Origin: CAZYPU01 sp964649665
GTDB taxonomy: Bacteria > Omnitrophota > Gorgyraeia > JABMRN01 > RBG-13-46-9
DNA: 16,664 nt
NCBI GenBank assembly: GCA_964649665.1
Contig: CAZYPU010000022.1
Location: 1-16,664, forward strand
Direction: 5' to 3'
The translations under genes and the position numbers were made by a program. This document shows, one piece after another, positions 1-7,536 of this stretch (its first letter is position 1; every line of letters starts with the position of its first letter). Under the pieces are notes generated by a model. It saw only the letters and a list, made by a program, of their open reading frames with translations. It made no database searches and was not told the DNA's origin.

Positions 1-112
1 TGGTATTGCAATTTCGCAAATTACTAAATTCTACGGTCGAAAATATTCGCCGGAGACCCTGCGCCCCATCCGGTCTTTCGGCAGTTAAGCAGAAAAGTGA
101 GTGAGAAATCTT
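1..112 (-). other. Stem-loop-rich intergenic region at the window edge
   Basis: This non-coding stretch follows the stop of the second diguanylate cyclase gene and precedes whatever lies left of the window. Two inverted repeats are visible. The first, at 49-82, reads on the minus strand as GCCG, AA, AGACC, a 13-base purine-rich loop, GGTCT, C, CGGC, giving a 4+5 bp stem. The second, at 10-22, is AATTT-CGC-AAATT. A short CGAA/TTCG hairpin lies between them. There is no long T-run after the main hairpin, so it is not a typical intrinsic terminator. It could be a weak terminator, a repeat, or part of a structured 5' leader of the next gene. Confidence 0.35.
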
Positions 113-1288
113 TTACGCCCTCAGGCAAATCCGGTTGCGGCCCTGACGCTTCGCTTCGTAGAGTGCTTTATCCGCGTTTTCGACGAGCTCGTCCCCGGTG
201 GAAGCGTTCGCCGGAAGAGAACTTATACCCATGCTCACTGTTATCCGGACCGACTCGTCATAGGCCTTTATGGTGTGCCCGGCGACCGAGCTCCTGATTC
301 TTTCCGCAACGGCATGCGCGCCGGCTTTATCCGCTTCCGGAAGAAGTATGCAGAATTCCTCTCCGCCGAATCTCGCCACCAGGTCTATTTCCCGCACATT
401 TTCTTTCAGGATGTCCGCTATTTCTTTCAGGACAACATCGCCTACAAGATGCCCGAAACGGTCGTTGCAATTTTTGAAATTGTCAAGGTCCGCCATAATA
501 AAAGATATGTTCGTATGGCATTCCTTCGCCCGCGCGACCTCCTCCGTAAATCTGAGAAGAAAATAGCGCCTCAGAAATGTCCCCGTCAGTCCGTCCGTTA
601 CCGAAAGCCTCTCCACTTCGTCGAAAAGACCTATCCTTTCTATCTGCAGGGCAACCTGCGGGGCGAGTATCAGGAACTTATCGCGCTCGTCGGGACTCGT
701 ATTTTCGATGAGGATTACGGAAATCGCTTTTCTTCGCGCTATAAGCGGAATAACCAGAATATTTTTTACGTTTGGCGGAAACCCGAAACTGAAAAGATCC
801 TCTTGCGCCTTAAGAAATATATGCTTTTTTGATTTTGCGGCGGACGCGGCTATGTCGCTTAAAGCGGGCTCAAGTTTCACGTAGCCCTCCGAAGCGGCGC
901 TTATGCCGTAAGATCTGTCAACGGATATTTTGGCATTGTCATATTTGAAAAAGACGATTTTAAACTTTTCAAACCGGAAGTTCTCCGTCAGGAAATCCTT
1001 TAGCAATTTAAACAGCTCCGTAAACCTTAAGCTGAAAGACATTTCTTTCGTTATCGCGTAGAGCCTTGAAAGATTAGTGAGCTTTTCTTCGAGATATGCT
1101 TTTTCGCGGTTTATGTTTTCCAGGGCCCGGGAAGGGCCGGTGAGCTGCTCTTCTTTTTCTCTCAGTGACCCTTTAAAAATCCGCCTCTCGCCATCCAGCA
1201 TTTCCTTGCCGAGCCTGATTGCAAGCGGCAGGAGGCCGAGAAAAGAGACGAGAAATATAAGATTGTTCGCTTCGGTCACTTGTCCCAC
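113..1288 (-). CDS. Membrane-anchored GAF-GGDEF diguanylate cyclase with intact I-site
   Basis: Predicted diguanylate cyclase making cyclic di-GMP from two GTP at the inner face of the membrane. The 391-residue product has one hydrophobic segment (about 9-27), a charged helical linker (about 35-85), a GAF-like sensory region (about 90-220) and a GGDEF domain (about 228-390). The catalytic motif is RFGGEEF with GGEEF at 308-312, and the metal/substrate motif DLDNFKNCNDRFGH is present. REID at 299-302, five residues before GGEEF, matches the RxxD inhibitory site, so product feedback inhibition is expected. The start is uncertain: GTG at 1288, or GTG at 1279, which would overlap the upstream TGA as GTGA. 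Either way translation is coupled to the upstream cyclase gene. The GAF ligand cannot be told from sequence. Confidence 0.9.
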   Translation of the reverse strand: MGQVTEANNLIFLVSFLGLLPLAIRLGKEMLDGERRIFKGSLREKEEQLTGPSRALENINREKAYLEEKLTNLSRLYAITKEMSFSLRFTELFKLLKDFLTENFRFEKFKIVFFKYDNAKISVDRSYGISAASEGYVKLEPALSDIAASAAKSKKHIFLKAQEDLFSFGFPPNVKNILVIPLIARRKAISVILIENTSPDERDKFLILAPQVALQIERIGLFDEVERLSVTDGLTGTFLRRYFLLRFTEEVARAKECHTNISFIMADLDNFKNCNDRFGHLVGDVVLKEIADILKENVREIDLVARFGGEEFCILLPEADKAGAHAVAERIRSSVAGHTIKAYDESVRITVSMGISSLPANASTGDELVENADKALYEAKRQGRNRICLRA

Positions 1289-2700
1289 ACCCTGTTTTTG
1301 CCGGCCCTTTTGGCTTTATAGAGACGGGCGTCGACCAGCATTAAGAATTCCTCAACCGTTTTTGCCTCAGCCGGGCAGGAAGCGACTCCGACGGACGCCG
1401 TAATCGTTGTCTTTGCCCTTCTCAAAACCAAAGGCGCCTCGATTATGCCTTGCCTTACGCGTTCGGCGATTTTTGCAGCGGTTTTTTTGTCTTTGTTCAA
1501 AACGAGCAGCATGAATTCCTCGCCGCCGTAGCGGGATATAATGTCACCCGGTTCGGCAAAATCTTTAAGGATCGAAGAAATGTGTTTTAACGCAAGGTCC
1601 CCGGCGCTGTGGCCGTAGCGGTCGTTATAAAGTTTGAAATCGTCGAGGTCAAACATCAAAAGGGAAATGTCTATATTGTTCCTCAATGCGCGCTTTATCT
1701 CATCCCGCAGCCTCTGGTGAAAATACTTGTGGACGTAAAGTCCGGTCAAACTGTCATGAATGGCCAGGTCCTGCACTTTGTTGTAGAGCGCGGCGTTTTC
1801 GAGCGAAATGCTCGAGAGGTCGGCTATAATATCCAAAAACCGCAGGTCCCGCTGGGTAAATTTGCCTTTCTTCCGGCTGTCAACGCGGAGGATCCCCATG
1901 ATCTTGTCCTTGCTTGTAAGGGGAGTGCTGATCACCGCTCTAAAGCCCTCGTCCAGCTCTTTGGGTTCCAGGGAAAATCTGAAATCATTGTATATATCTC
2001 CGACGAGAAGCGGGCTGCGGCGCCGCAGGACCCAGCGGTCAAAAGCGTCCCCCTGCTTGGCTTTCACCGGGGAAGCGGTATCACTTTTTCTGGAGCGCAC
2101 CAGCTTAAGCTCCTGCCTTTTGGTATCGACCATGTAAAGAAGCGCGCGGCTTTCCTCTTCGAACAGCTCAAAACAGTTCCTGATGATAGAATCCCGAACG
2201 TCTTCTTCGGAAAGCGCCAGGCTGTAATCCTCTATTATCCTCTTCAGGCGGGTGGTCCTTTCCAGGCTGCTTCTTATCCTGAATGTATCGTTTTGGCGGG
2301 ATTTGATTTCGGCGCCGAGGAGGTTCGCCTTCTCGCTCGCCTCTTCGGTTTCGAGGCGCAGCTTTTTGATGTCGTCCTCAAAAGTTCTGTGCAGCCTGTA
2401 ACCGATAAAGCTTGTTGCGGCCAGGCAAATAACAGGTAAGGTATATATCGTTCTTTCGAAGAAAACGGCCAGAATAAAATAGGTTACAAGGAGCGTCGCG
2501 CTTCCGGAAATCAGACCCATCGTTATCCATATGAAGAAAACCGGAATGCTTAAGTAAAAAAGCAGTATAATCGAAGTTTCGTAAAACCCGGCGGACTCGT
2601 AAAGGAGGGCGCCTCTCAAATCCTTGATAAAAATCAGAAAAAGCATCCAGGCCAAAAAGGAAGTGAATCCGGCGAAAGTTCTGGTCCTTGGGTGGCGCAT
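1276..2700 (-). CDS. Multi-pass membrane GAF-GGDEF diguanylate cyclase, degenerate I-site
   Basis: Predicted c-di-GMP synthase of 474 residues. The N-terminus has about four hydrophobic segments (roughly 11-26, 42-63, 66-82, 86-102), followed by a probable coiled coil (105-155), a GAF domain (about 160-305) and a GGDEF domain (about 312-474). The active motif SRYGGEEF (GGEEF 392-396) and DLDDFKLYNDRYGH look catalytically competent. The position of the inhibitory RxxD reads EPGD (383-386), so the arginine is missing and feedback inhibition may be lost, unlike in the adjacent paralogue. The ATG lies 21 bp after the ABC ATPase stop without a clear Shine-Dalgarno. The similar architecture suggests tandem duplication and divergence. 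No EAL, HD-GYP or PilZ gene is in the window. Confidence 0.9.
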   Translation of the reverse strand: MRHPRTRTFAGFTSFLAWMLFLIFIKDLRGALLYESAGFYETSIILLFYLSIPVFFIWITMGLISGSATLLVTYFILAVFFERTIYTLPVICLAATSFIGYRLHRTFEDDIKKLRLETEEASEKANLLGAEIKSRQNDTFRIRSSLERTTRLKRIIEDYSLALSEEDVRDSIIRNCFELFEEESRALLYMVDTKRQELKLVRSRKSDTASPVKAKQGDAFDRWVLRRRSPLLVGDIYNDFRFSLEPKELDEGFRAVISTPLTSKDKIMGILRVDSRKKGKFTQRDLRFLDIIADLSSISLENAALYNKVQDLAIHDSLTGLYVHKYFHQRLRDEIKRALRNNIDISLLMFDLDDFKLYNDRYGHSAGDLALKHISSILKDFAEPGDIISRYGGEEFMLLVLNKDKKTAAKIAERVRQGIIEAPLVLRRAKTTITASVGVASCPAEAKTVEEFLMLVDARLYKAKRAGKNRVWDK

Positions 2701-2721
2701 GATTAGGGTAGGGTTCCCCGT

Positions 2722-3831
2722 TTAAACTATCGTCTTTTCCGTATCCTTGTCGAAGAAGTGAACCTTGGCCATGTCAAAAACAAGATCCATATCCTGGTTG
2801 ATGGGCGGGTTGTCATGGCTGCCTACTTTCGCTATCAGGGAATGTTTTCCGGTGGAAAGGTGCAGATATACTTCGCTGCCCATGGGCTCCACAACCTCGC
2901 AGGCCATTGCTACCGTGTTTTCCGGCGGGGCCTCCGAGGCAAAAAGCTTGTCGTAAATATCCTCGCTACGGATGCCGAATATGAGTTTCCTGCCGGCATA
3001 CGGGGCGAGTTTCGACATCATCTCCTCAACAACCTTCACCCTTATCCTGCCGCCGGTTTCGTTAAAATATAATTTTGAATCTTTGTTTATAATCTCGCCT
3101 TCCACGAAATTCATGGGGGGGCTTCCTATGAAACCGGCCACAAATTTATTAACCGGCTTGTCGTAAATGACGGTAGGGCTTCCTATTTGATGGATCACGC
3201 CCTCATTCATAACGACAATTCTGTTGCCGAGCGTCATCGCTTCGGTCTGGTCGTGCGTTACGTAAATCATCGTGGCCTGAAGCCTTATGTGCAGCCTGTT
3301 CAGTTCGGTTCTCATCTGCACCCTCATCTTGGCGTCAAGATTGCTCAGGGGCTCGTCAAATAAAAATACGAGGGGCTTGCGCACAATGGCCCTTCCCACC
3401 GCCACCCTTTGTCTCTGGCCGCCGGAGAGTTCTCTCGGCCGCCTGTTCAGAAGCTTGTCCAGTCCGAGAATGCCGGCCGCATCCTTTACCCTCTTGTCAA
3501 TTTCGCTTTTCGGGTATTTCCTCAGTTTAAGACCGAAGGCCATGTTGTTGTAGACGTTCATGTGGGGATACAGGGCGTAATTCTGGAATACCATCGCGAT
3601 ATTCCTGTCCTTGGGCGGGACGTTGTTGACGAGGGCGTTGCCGATATAGACGTCGCCTCTTGTGGCTTCTTCGAGGCCGGCGATGATCCGGAGTGTCGTG
3701 GATTTCCCGCAGCCCGAAGGACCGAGGAGCACCATGAATTCTTTATTTTCAACTCCGAGGGAAACGTCTTTAACGGCAAAGACATTCCCTTTGAAAACCT
3801 TGCTTACGTTTCTTAAACTAACCTGCGCCAT
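2722..3831 (-). CDS. Sugar-type ABC transporter ATP-binding protein (MalK/UgpC/MsmK family)
   Basis: Cytoplasmic ATPase subunit of a carbohydrate-type ABC importer, 369 residues, the usual length of the MalK/UgpC/MsmK family. Walker A GPSGCGKST is at 37-45, the Q-loop glutamine in VFQNYALYPH at 83, signature LSGGQ at 135-139, Walker B FLFDEP at 156-161 and H-loop histidine at 193. The region after about 235 is the TOBE/OB regulatory domain typical of this family. No permease or binding-protein genes are nearby, so it may serve transporters encoded elsewhere, as MsmK-type ATPases do. The exact substrate and gene name cannot be decided. A promoter-like sequence with nested palindromes precedes it. 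Confidence 0.93.
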   Translation of the reverse strand: MAQVSLRNVSKVFKGNVFAVKDVSLGVENKEFMVLLGPSGCGKSTTLRIIAGLEEATRGDVYIGNALVNNVPPKDRNIAMVFQNYALYPHMNVYNNMAFGLKLRKYPKSEIDKRVKDAAGILGLDKLLNRRPRELSGGQRQRVAVGRAIVRKPLVFLFDEPLSNLDAKMRVQMRTELNRLHIRLQATMIYVTHDQTEAMTLGNRIVVMNEGVIHQIGSPTVIYDKPVNKFVAGFIGSPPMNFVEGEIINKDSKLYFNETGGRIRVKVVEEMMSKLAPYAGRKLIFGIRSEDIYDKLFASEAPPENTVAMACEVVEPMGSEVYLHLSTGKHSLIAKVGSHDNPPINQDMDLVFDMAKVHFFDKDTEKTIV

Positions 3832-3847
3832 AATGTCTTCGTTTTTC

Positions 3848-3881
3848 TGAACCGTTTACGATTTTCATCGCAACCGGTTCA
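3848..3881 (-). promoter_or_regulatory. Nested palindrome, candidate LacI-family operators upstream of the sugar ABC ATPase
   Basis: On the plus strand the order is TGAACCG (3848-3854), TTTA, CGAT (3859-3862), TTTC, ATCG (3867-3870), CAAC, CGGTTCA (3875-3881): two nested inverted repeats with equal 4-base gaps. It contains AACCGGTT (3872-3879), and on the minus strand GTAAACGGTTCA. Both match the AAxCGxTT-centred half-sites typical of LacI-family operators. The sites overlap the putative promoter. A LacI-type regulator is an inference; an RNA hairpin is the alternative reading. Confidence 0.4.
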
Positions 3882-3890
3882 TTGTATCAA
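3861..3890 (-). promoter_or_regulatory. Putative sigma70-type promoter for the ABC ATPase gene
   Basis: On the minus strand, TTGATA (3890-3885) is followed after 18 bases by GAAAAT (3866-3861). This would place the transcription start near 3854, about 23 bases before the ATG at 3831. The whole element fits in the 61-bp accD/ABC gap. The -10 matches consensus at 4 of 6 positions, so support is modest. Confidence 0.33.
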
Positions 3891-3892
3891 TT

Positions 3893-4735
3893 TTACCCGA
3901 GATAATCCAGCAAACTCGACAACCTCTCCCGCATGTCATTGCGGTTAACTATCATGTCTATCAGGCCGTGTTCAAGCAAAAATTCCGATCTCTGGAAACC
4001 TTCCGGCAGCCGCTGCCTTATGGTCTGTTCTATAACGCGGGGACCGGTAAAACCGATCAACGCCCTCGGTTCGGCAATAATTACATCGCCGAGCGACGAG
4101 AAACTAGCCAGGACTCCCGCCATAGTAGGGTTTGTAAGGACAGATATGTACAACCCCCCACTCTCGGCGTGGCGCGCCAACGCGGCGCTCGTCTTCGCCA
4201 TCTGCATCAGGGAAAGCAGGCCTTCATACATTCTGGCGCCGCCGCCCGAACCTGAAACAATAATAAGCGGCAATCCCTCTTCGGTGGCAAACTCCGTAAT
4301 TCTCGTTATTTTCTCCCCCACCACAGAGCCCATCGAACCCATTATAAACCTTGAATCCGTAAATGCAAAAGCGGCCTTTTTCTTGTTTATACGACCCTTA
4401 CCGACAACCGCCGCCTCCTTCAGGCCCGTTATCTCGCGGTCTTCTTTGAGCTTATCCGCATAGGTCTTGGGCCCTTTAAAGTTCAGGGGATCGAGTGTCT
4501 CCAGATCCCCGTAGTATTCTTCCAGATTGCCGTTATCCAGAAGGATTTCTATTCTTTTTCTTATTCCCAGCGTAAAATGAAAATTGCACTTCGGACACAC
4601 ACAGAGGTTTTCCTCGAGTTTTTTGTTGTATATTATCTCGCCGCAGCCCTCGCACTTGGTCCAGAGGCCGCCGGGCATATTCTTTTTCTTCGAAACGGTT
4701 ACTTTTATGTATTTATTTTTTTTGAATAACGCCAT
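3893..4735 (-). CDS. accD: Acetyl-CoA carboxylase carboxyltransferase subunit beta
   Basis: The beta subunit of the carboxyltransferase half of acetyl-CoA carboxylase, which transfers carboxyl from biotin to acetyl-CoA to make malonyl-CoA, the first step of fatty acid synthesis. The 280-residue length is normal. The N-terminal zinc ribbon C28-x2-C31-x15-C47-x2-C50 is complete. The carboxyltransferase core with the glycine-rich stretch SGSGGGARMYEG (about 160-175) and LIGFTGPRVIEQT is typical. The alpha subunit gene accA is not in the window, although it is adjacent in some genomes. The ATG at 4735 follows a weak purine stretch. The gene is separated from the upstream DUF1015 gene by a 115-bp repeat-containing gap. 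Confidence 0.95.
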   Translation of the reverse strand: MALFKKNKYIKVTVSKKKNMPGGLWTKCEGCGEIIYNKKLEENLCVCPKCNFHFTLGIRKRIEILLDNGNLEEYYGDLETLDPLNFKGPKTYADKLKEDREITGLKEAAVVGKGRINKKKAAFAFTDSRFIMGSMGSVVGEKITRITEFATEEGLPLIIVSGSGGGARMYEGLLSLMQMAKTSAALARHAESGGLYISVLTNPTMAGVLASFSSLGDVIIAEPRALIGFTGPRVIEQTIRQRLPEGFQRSEFLLEHGLIDMIVNRNDMRERLSSLLDYLG

Positions 4736-4791
4736 CTTTCGCTCTTATTTCATGCGCAAATTAGCACAGATTCAAGTTAAATAACGTTTTT

Positions 4792-4847
4792 ACAGATGAG
4801 CGCAGATATCTGTGCTCATCTGTGATTCCTATCTGTGCCCATCTGTG
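4792..4847. repeat. Intergenic palindrome plus 17-bp tandem repeat (ATCTGTG family)
   Basis: A 32-bp near-perfect palindrome (4792-4823) has outer arms ACAGATGAGC and GCTCATCTGT around a core CAGATATCTG, with a single non-matching pair (4802/4813). The right arm is part of a direct repeat: ATCTGTGCTCATCTGTG (4808-4824) recurs as ATCTGTGCCCATCTGTG (4831-4847), a 23-bp period. It fills much of the 115-bp gap between DUF1015 and accD. Each unit is itself built of two ATCTGTG words. The flanks show no clear promoter. Confidence 0.8.
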
Positions 4848-4850
4848 TAT

Positions 4851-6128
4851 TCAAAACTTATTAATAACAAGCCCCGTCAAAAGCTTCGGGTAAAAATATG
4901 TCGATTTCTGCGGCATCATCTCGCCTTTTTGCGCCGCGGCCGTCATCTCTGAGATACGGGTCGGTTTCAGGAAAAACGCCATCTCGTAACCGCCTTTATC
5001 AACAAGCGATACGGCGTCCTTTTCGTTCCGTACATATTTTATACTACTTTCGGCGTTTTTAACGCCTAATATTTTGTCTATAACAAGATCGTGGAGAATC
5101 GTAACATCAAGCCTCCTCAGGACACCTGCTTTTTTCGAATTTATAACATCAGCCGCGGAATACTTTTCTTTTAAAAGGAGTTGGTACGGCTTCCCGCCGA
5201 AATACGCGCCGAAGGAGTGTTTATTCCGCGGGCCTTTCCCAAGGCGCGCAAATAGGCCGCTTACACCGCCTGCGCTCTTTACCAGGAAGTACTCTTTTAA
5301 CGCGGGTATAACTTTTTTTACGCGGAAACCGGGTATATTCCTCACGACCCTGTGCGTAGAAAGTATTGTAAGGTTTCCCTTTTCGCTCAAATTGGAAAAA
5401 TACATCATGACATGGTCGGCATTCTTCTTATACCCTTTTAATTTTCGCATTTTGTTCCTGTAGGCCAGGGCAACCTCGTACCTGTGATGTCCGTCGGCGA
5501 TGAATATTTTTCTGCCGCGCATGCGCCTGGTTATTTCTCCGGTAATGTTTTTCCGGCCGGCCCTCCATAATCTGTGCGTTACGCCTTCAATGTCCACGGT
5601 AAAAAGCGACTTCTCTGATTTTACGAAACGCCTCAAGATCCCGTTGATCCCATTTTTCCTGTCCCGGAAGAGGCAAAAGATCGGACTTAGGTTCGCCTTC
5701 GTTTTTGCGATAAGGTTCGCCCTGTCGGCTTTCGGTTTATTCAGCGTGTATTCGTGGGGCAGAATACCGCTTTCTTTCGGATCCTCTATTTTCATGAGGG
5801 CGATGAAACCGATACGCCTTCTTCTTTTTCCTTTGTGAAGATACTCCTGGGTATAAATGTAAACGGCGCCCCCGGCGTCTTTTATAAGGACCTTATCCCG
5901 GATCCATCTGTTTAAAGTGAGCGCCGAGCGCGTGTATCTATTGCTATGCGGGGTGTCTTCTTTTTCTTCTTTTCCCAGTATGAGCCTTATTACGTTGTGC
6001 GGGTCCGCGTGGTAAAAACGGTTTTGCATGCTCCGGGAAATCACGTCGTAAGGCGGCGTAACAGCCCTTGTTATATCAACTTTGTCACCATTATAAAGAA
6101 GACCCCTGAATGGTTTTATTTCAGCCAT
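4851..6128 (-). CDS. DUF1015 family protein
   Basis: A 425-residue soluble protein of the DUF1015 family, whose biochemical role I cannot state. Family-like motifs are visible: VTPPYDVI near the N-terminus (about 23-30), LPHEYTL (123-129) and the strongly conserved ADGHHRYEVA (211-220), whose histidines and acidic residues look catalytic or metal-binding. The length is normal for the family. The ATG at 6128 lies inside the end of the upstream zinc-ribbon gene (8-bp overlap), so it is translationally coupled to the heat-shock run. No signal peptide or membrane segment is seen. Its position directly after the chaperone genes is the only functional hint. Confidence 0.88.
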   Translation of the reverse strand: MAEIKPFRGLLYNGDKVDITRAVTPPYDVISRSMQNRFYHADPHNVIRLILGKEEKEDTPHSNRYTRSALTLNRWIRDKVLIKDAGGAVYIYTQEYLHKGKRRRRIGFIALMKIEDPKESGILPHEYTLNKPKADRANLIAKTKANLSPIFCLFRDRKNGINGILRRFVKSEKSLFTVDIEGVTHRLWRAGRKNITGEITRRMRGRKIFIADGHHRYEVALAYRNKMRKLKGYKKNADHVMMYFSNLSEKGNLTILSTHRVVRNIPGFRVKKVIPALKEYFLVKSAGGVSGLFARLGKGPRNKHSFGAYFGGKPYQLLLKEKYSAADVINSKKAGVLRRLDVTILHDLVIDKILGVKNAESSIKYVRNEKDAVSLVDKGGYEMAFFLKPTRISEMTAAAQKGEMMPQKSTYFYPKLLTGLVINKF

Positions 6129-6378
6129 TTTTGTCTGGACAGCCCTTACAACCTTCGCCGTCGTCCTTGTTTAGCGGACATGCGGGCATTTTTGGTTTTT
6201 TCCTATAATCCGTGGCGTAAAATCCGGATCCCTTGAAGATAATCCCCGCGCCTTTACCGATAAGCCGTTTTACCGCGCCCTTGCATTTCGGGCACTTTTT
6301 TATGTGCTCCGCGGTCATGCTCTGGAACTGTTCGAACATATTTCCGCATTTCACGCATTTGTAATCGTACGTCGGCAT
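6121..6378 (-). CDS. FmdB-type small zinc-ribbon protein
   Basis: An 85-residue protein starting MPTYDYKCVKCG, the hallmark of the FmdB/CxxC-CxxC putative regulatory family. The zinc ribbon uses C8, C11, C29 and C32. The segment GAGIIFKGSGFYATDYR after the ribbon is the usual family extension. The tail adds three more cysteines (C67, C77, C80) near the end, which could bind a second metal. The ATG at 6378 has a GAGG Shine-Dalgarno about 9 bases upstream. The gene sits 12 bp after dnaJ and overlaps DUF1015 by 8 bp, so it is probably expressed with the chaperones. The precise function of the family is unresolved. Confidence 0.9.
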   Translation of the reverse strand: MPTYDYKCVKCGNMFEQFQSMTAEHIKKCPKCKGAVKRLIGKGAGIIFKGSGFYATDYRKKPKMPACPLNKDDGEGCKGCPDKNG

Positions 6379-6390
6379 GCCGCAATTCCT

Positions 6391-7536
6391 CTACTTAAAG
6401 GTTTTTTTGACTCTGTTAAAAAAACCTTTCGATGTTGCCTTTTCCCCTAAAGTGCGCTCGAACTCTTTCAGAAGTTTTTTCTGCTCTTCCGTAAGGCGCT
6501 TGGGAACATCTACGCTGAGTCTGACCAGCTGGTCGCCGCGCCCCAAACCGGACATAAGGTTGGGAACCCCTTTCCCCTTCAGTCTGAACACCTTTCCGCT
6601 TGGCGTACCCGGCGGTATCTTCATTTTTATATTCCCGTTCACCGTGGGGACATCCAGTTCGGTCCCGAATACCACCTGGGTAAAATTTACCTTCGCGTCA
6701 CAGTATATATCGTTAGTGTGACGCCTGAAAAGCTCATGTTCTCTTACGTGTATCGCGACGTACAGGTCGCCTCTCGGGCCGCCTTTTTCGCCCGCGTCCC
6801 CAACACCTGTAACCCTCAGCCTCATTCCGGTGTCAACGCCGGCGGGTATTTTAACATTGATTTTTCGCGCCTCTTTTACCTTGCCGCTGCCGTTACATTT
6901 CCGGCAGGGATTTTTTATTACTCTTCCCGATCCGCCGCAGGCAGTACACGTCCGGGATATGCTGAAAAAACCGTTGGATGCGCTTGTCTGGCCCCTCCCG
7001 TTACAGGTAGGGCAAACCGTGTCTTTCGTGCCGGATTTTGCGCCGCTTCCCTTGCAGGCTGCGCAGGTATCGTAGCGGGAAATTTCTATGTTTTTTTCGG
7101 CGCCTAATACGGCTTCAATGAATTCTACCTTCAATTCATACTCGATATCCCTGCCGCGGCGCGGGGTGCTTTGCTTCCTCTGTCGGCCGAAACCGAACAA
7201 TTCATCGAATCCGGAACCACCGAAAATATTTCCGATGTTCGAGAAAAGATCGGATATGTCTTCGGCGTGCGAGAAATTCTGCCAGCCAAAACCGCTTCCG
7301 CCGAAAGCGCCTTTCAGGCCCTCGTGGCCGAAGCGGTCGTAAGCGGCCTTTTTATCGGAATCACTCAGGATTTCATAGGCCTCGGAAATTTCCTTGAATT
7401 TTTCCTCGGCGGCCTTGTCACCCTGGTGTTTGTCCGGATGGCACTGTATGGCCAGTTTCCTGTAAGAGCGTTTTATCTCATCGAAGGCGGCGTCTTTTCT
7501 TACGCCCAGCACTTCGTAATAGTCGCGCTTACTCAC
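6391..7536 (-). CDS. dnaJ: Chaperone protein DnaJ (Hsp40)
   Basis: Co-chaperone that delivers unfolded clients to DnaK and stimulates its ATPase. The 381-residue product is a full type I DnaJ: J-domain (1-70) with HPD at 33-35, a Gly/Phe-rich region (about 75-120), four CxxCxGxG zinc repeats (CAACKGSG, CPTCNGRG, CTACGGSG, CRKCNGSG) and the C-terminal beta-barrel substrate-binding domains. The start is GTG at 7536, overlapping the dnaK TGA as GTGA, so translation is coupled. AAAGGCAAGAG upstream can serve as the ribosome binding site. It belongs to the CIRCE-controlled operon. Confidence 0.97.
   Translation of the reverse strand: MSKRDYYEVLGVRKDAAFDEIKRSYRKLAIQCHPDKHQGDKAAEEKFKEISEAYEILSDSDKKAAYDRFGHEGLKGAFGGSGFGWQNFSHAEDISDLFSNIGNIFGGSGFDELFGFGRQRKQSTPRRGRDIEYELKVEFIEAVLGAEKNIEISRYDTCAACKGSGAKSGTKDTVCPTCNGRGQTSASNGFFSISRTCTACGGSGRVIKNPCRKCNGSGKVKEARKINVKIPAGVDTGMRLRVTGVGDAGEKGGPRGDLYVAIHVREHELFRRHTNDIYCDAKVNFTQVVFGTELDVPTVNGNIKMKIPPGTPSGKVFRLKGKGVPNLMSGLGRGDQLVRLSVDVPKRLTEEQKKLLKEFERTLGEKATSKGFFNRVKKTFK

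Noticed and set aside
49..112. Reading of the left-edge hairpin as a canonical c-di-GMP-I riboswitch
   Set aside because: Only short words match; the GAAA loop is not closed by the required helix and the partner strand for the CGCA-following helix is missing. Kept only as a low-certainty structured-RNA finding.
101..832. Plus-strand open frame of 243 codons opposite the downstream cyclase gene
   Set aside because: It is fully antisense to a well-supported GGDEF gene, its composition is arginine/phenylalanine-rich without recognisable domains, and it looks like a codon-bias shadow.
1609..2439. Plus-strand open frame of 276 codons opposite the upstream cyclase gene
   Set aside because: Antisense to the GAF-GGDEF coding region; no domain is recognised and there is no separate promoter or ribosome site.
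2744..2756. CTTGTCGAAG word, similar to the grpE repeat core
   Set aside because: It lies in the ABC ATPase C-terminus (FFDKDTEK) without palindromic arms, so it is a chance match.
4747..4775. TTGAAT-N17-TGAAAT as an accD promoter
   Set aside because: The start site would lie only about 5 bases before the ATG and both boxes match consensus at 4 of 6 positions.
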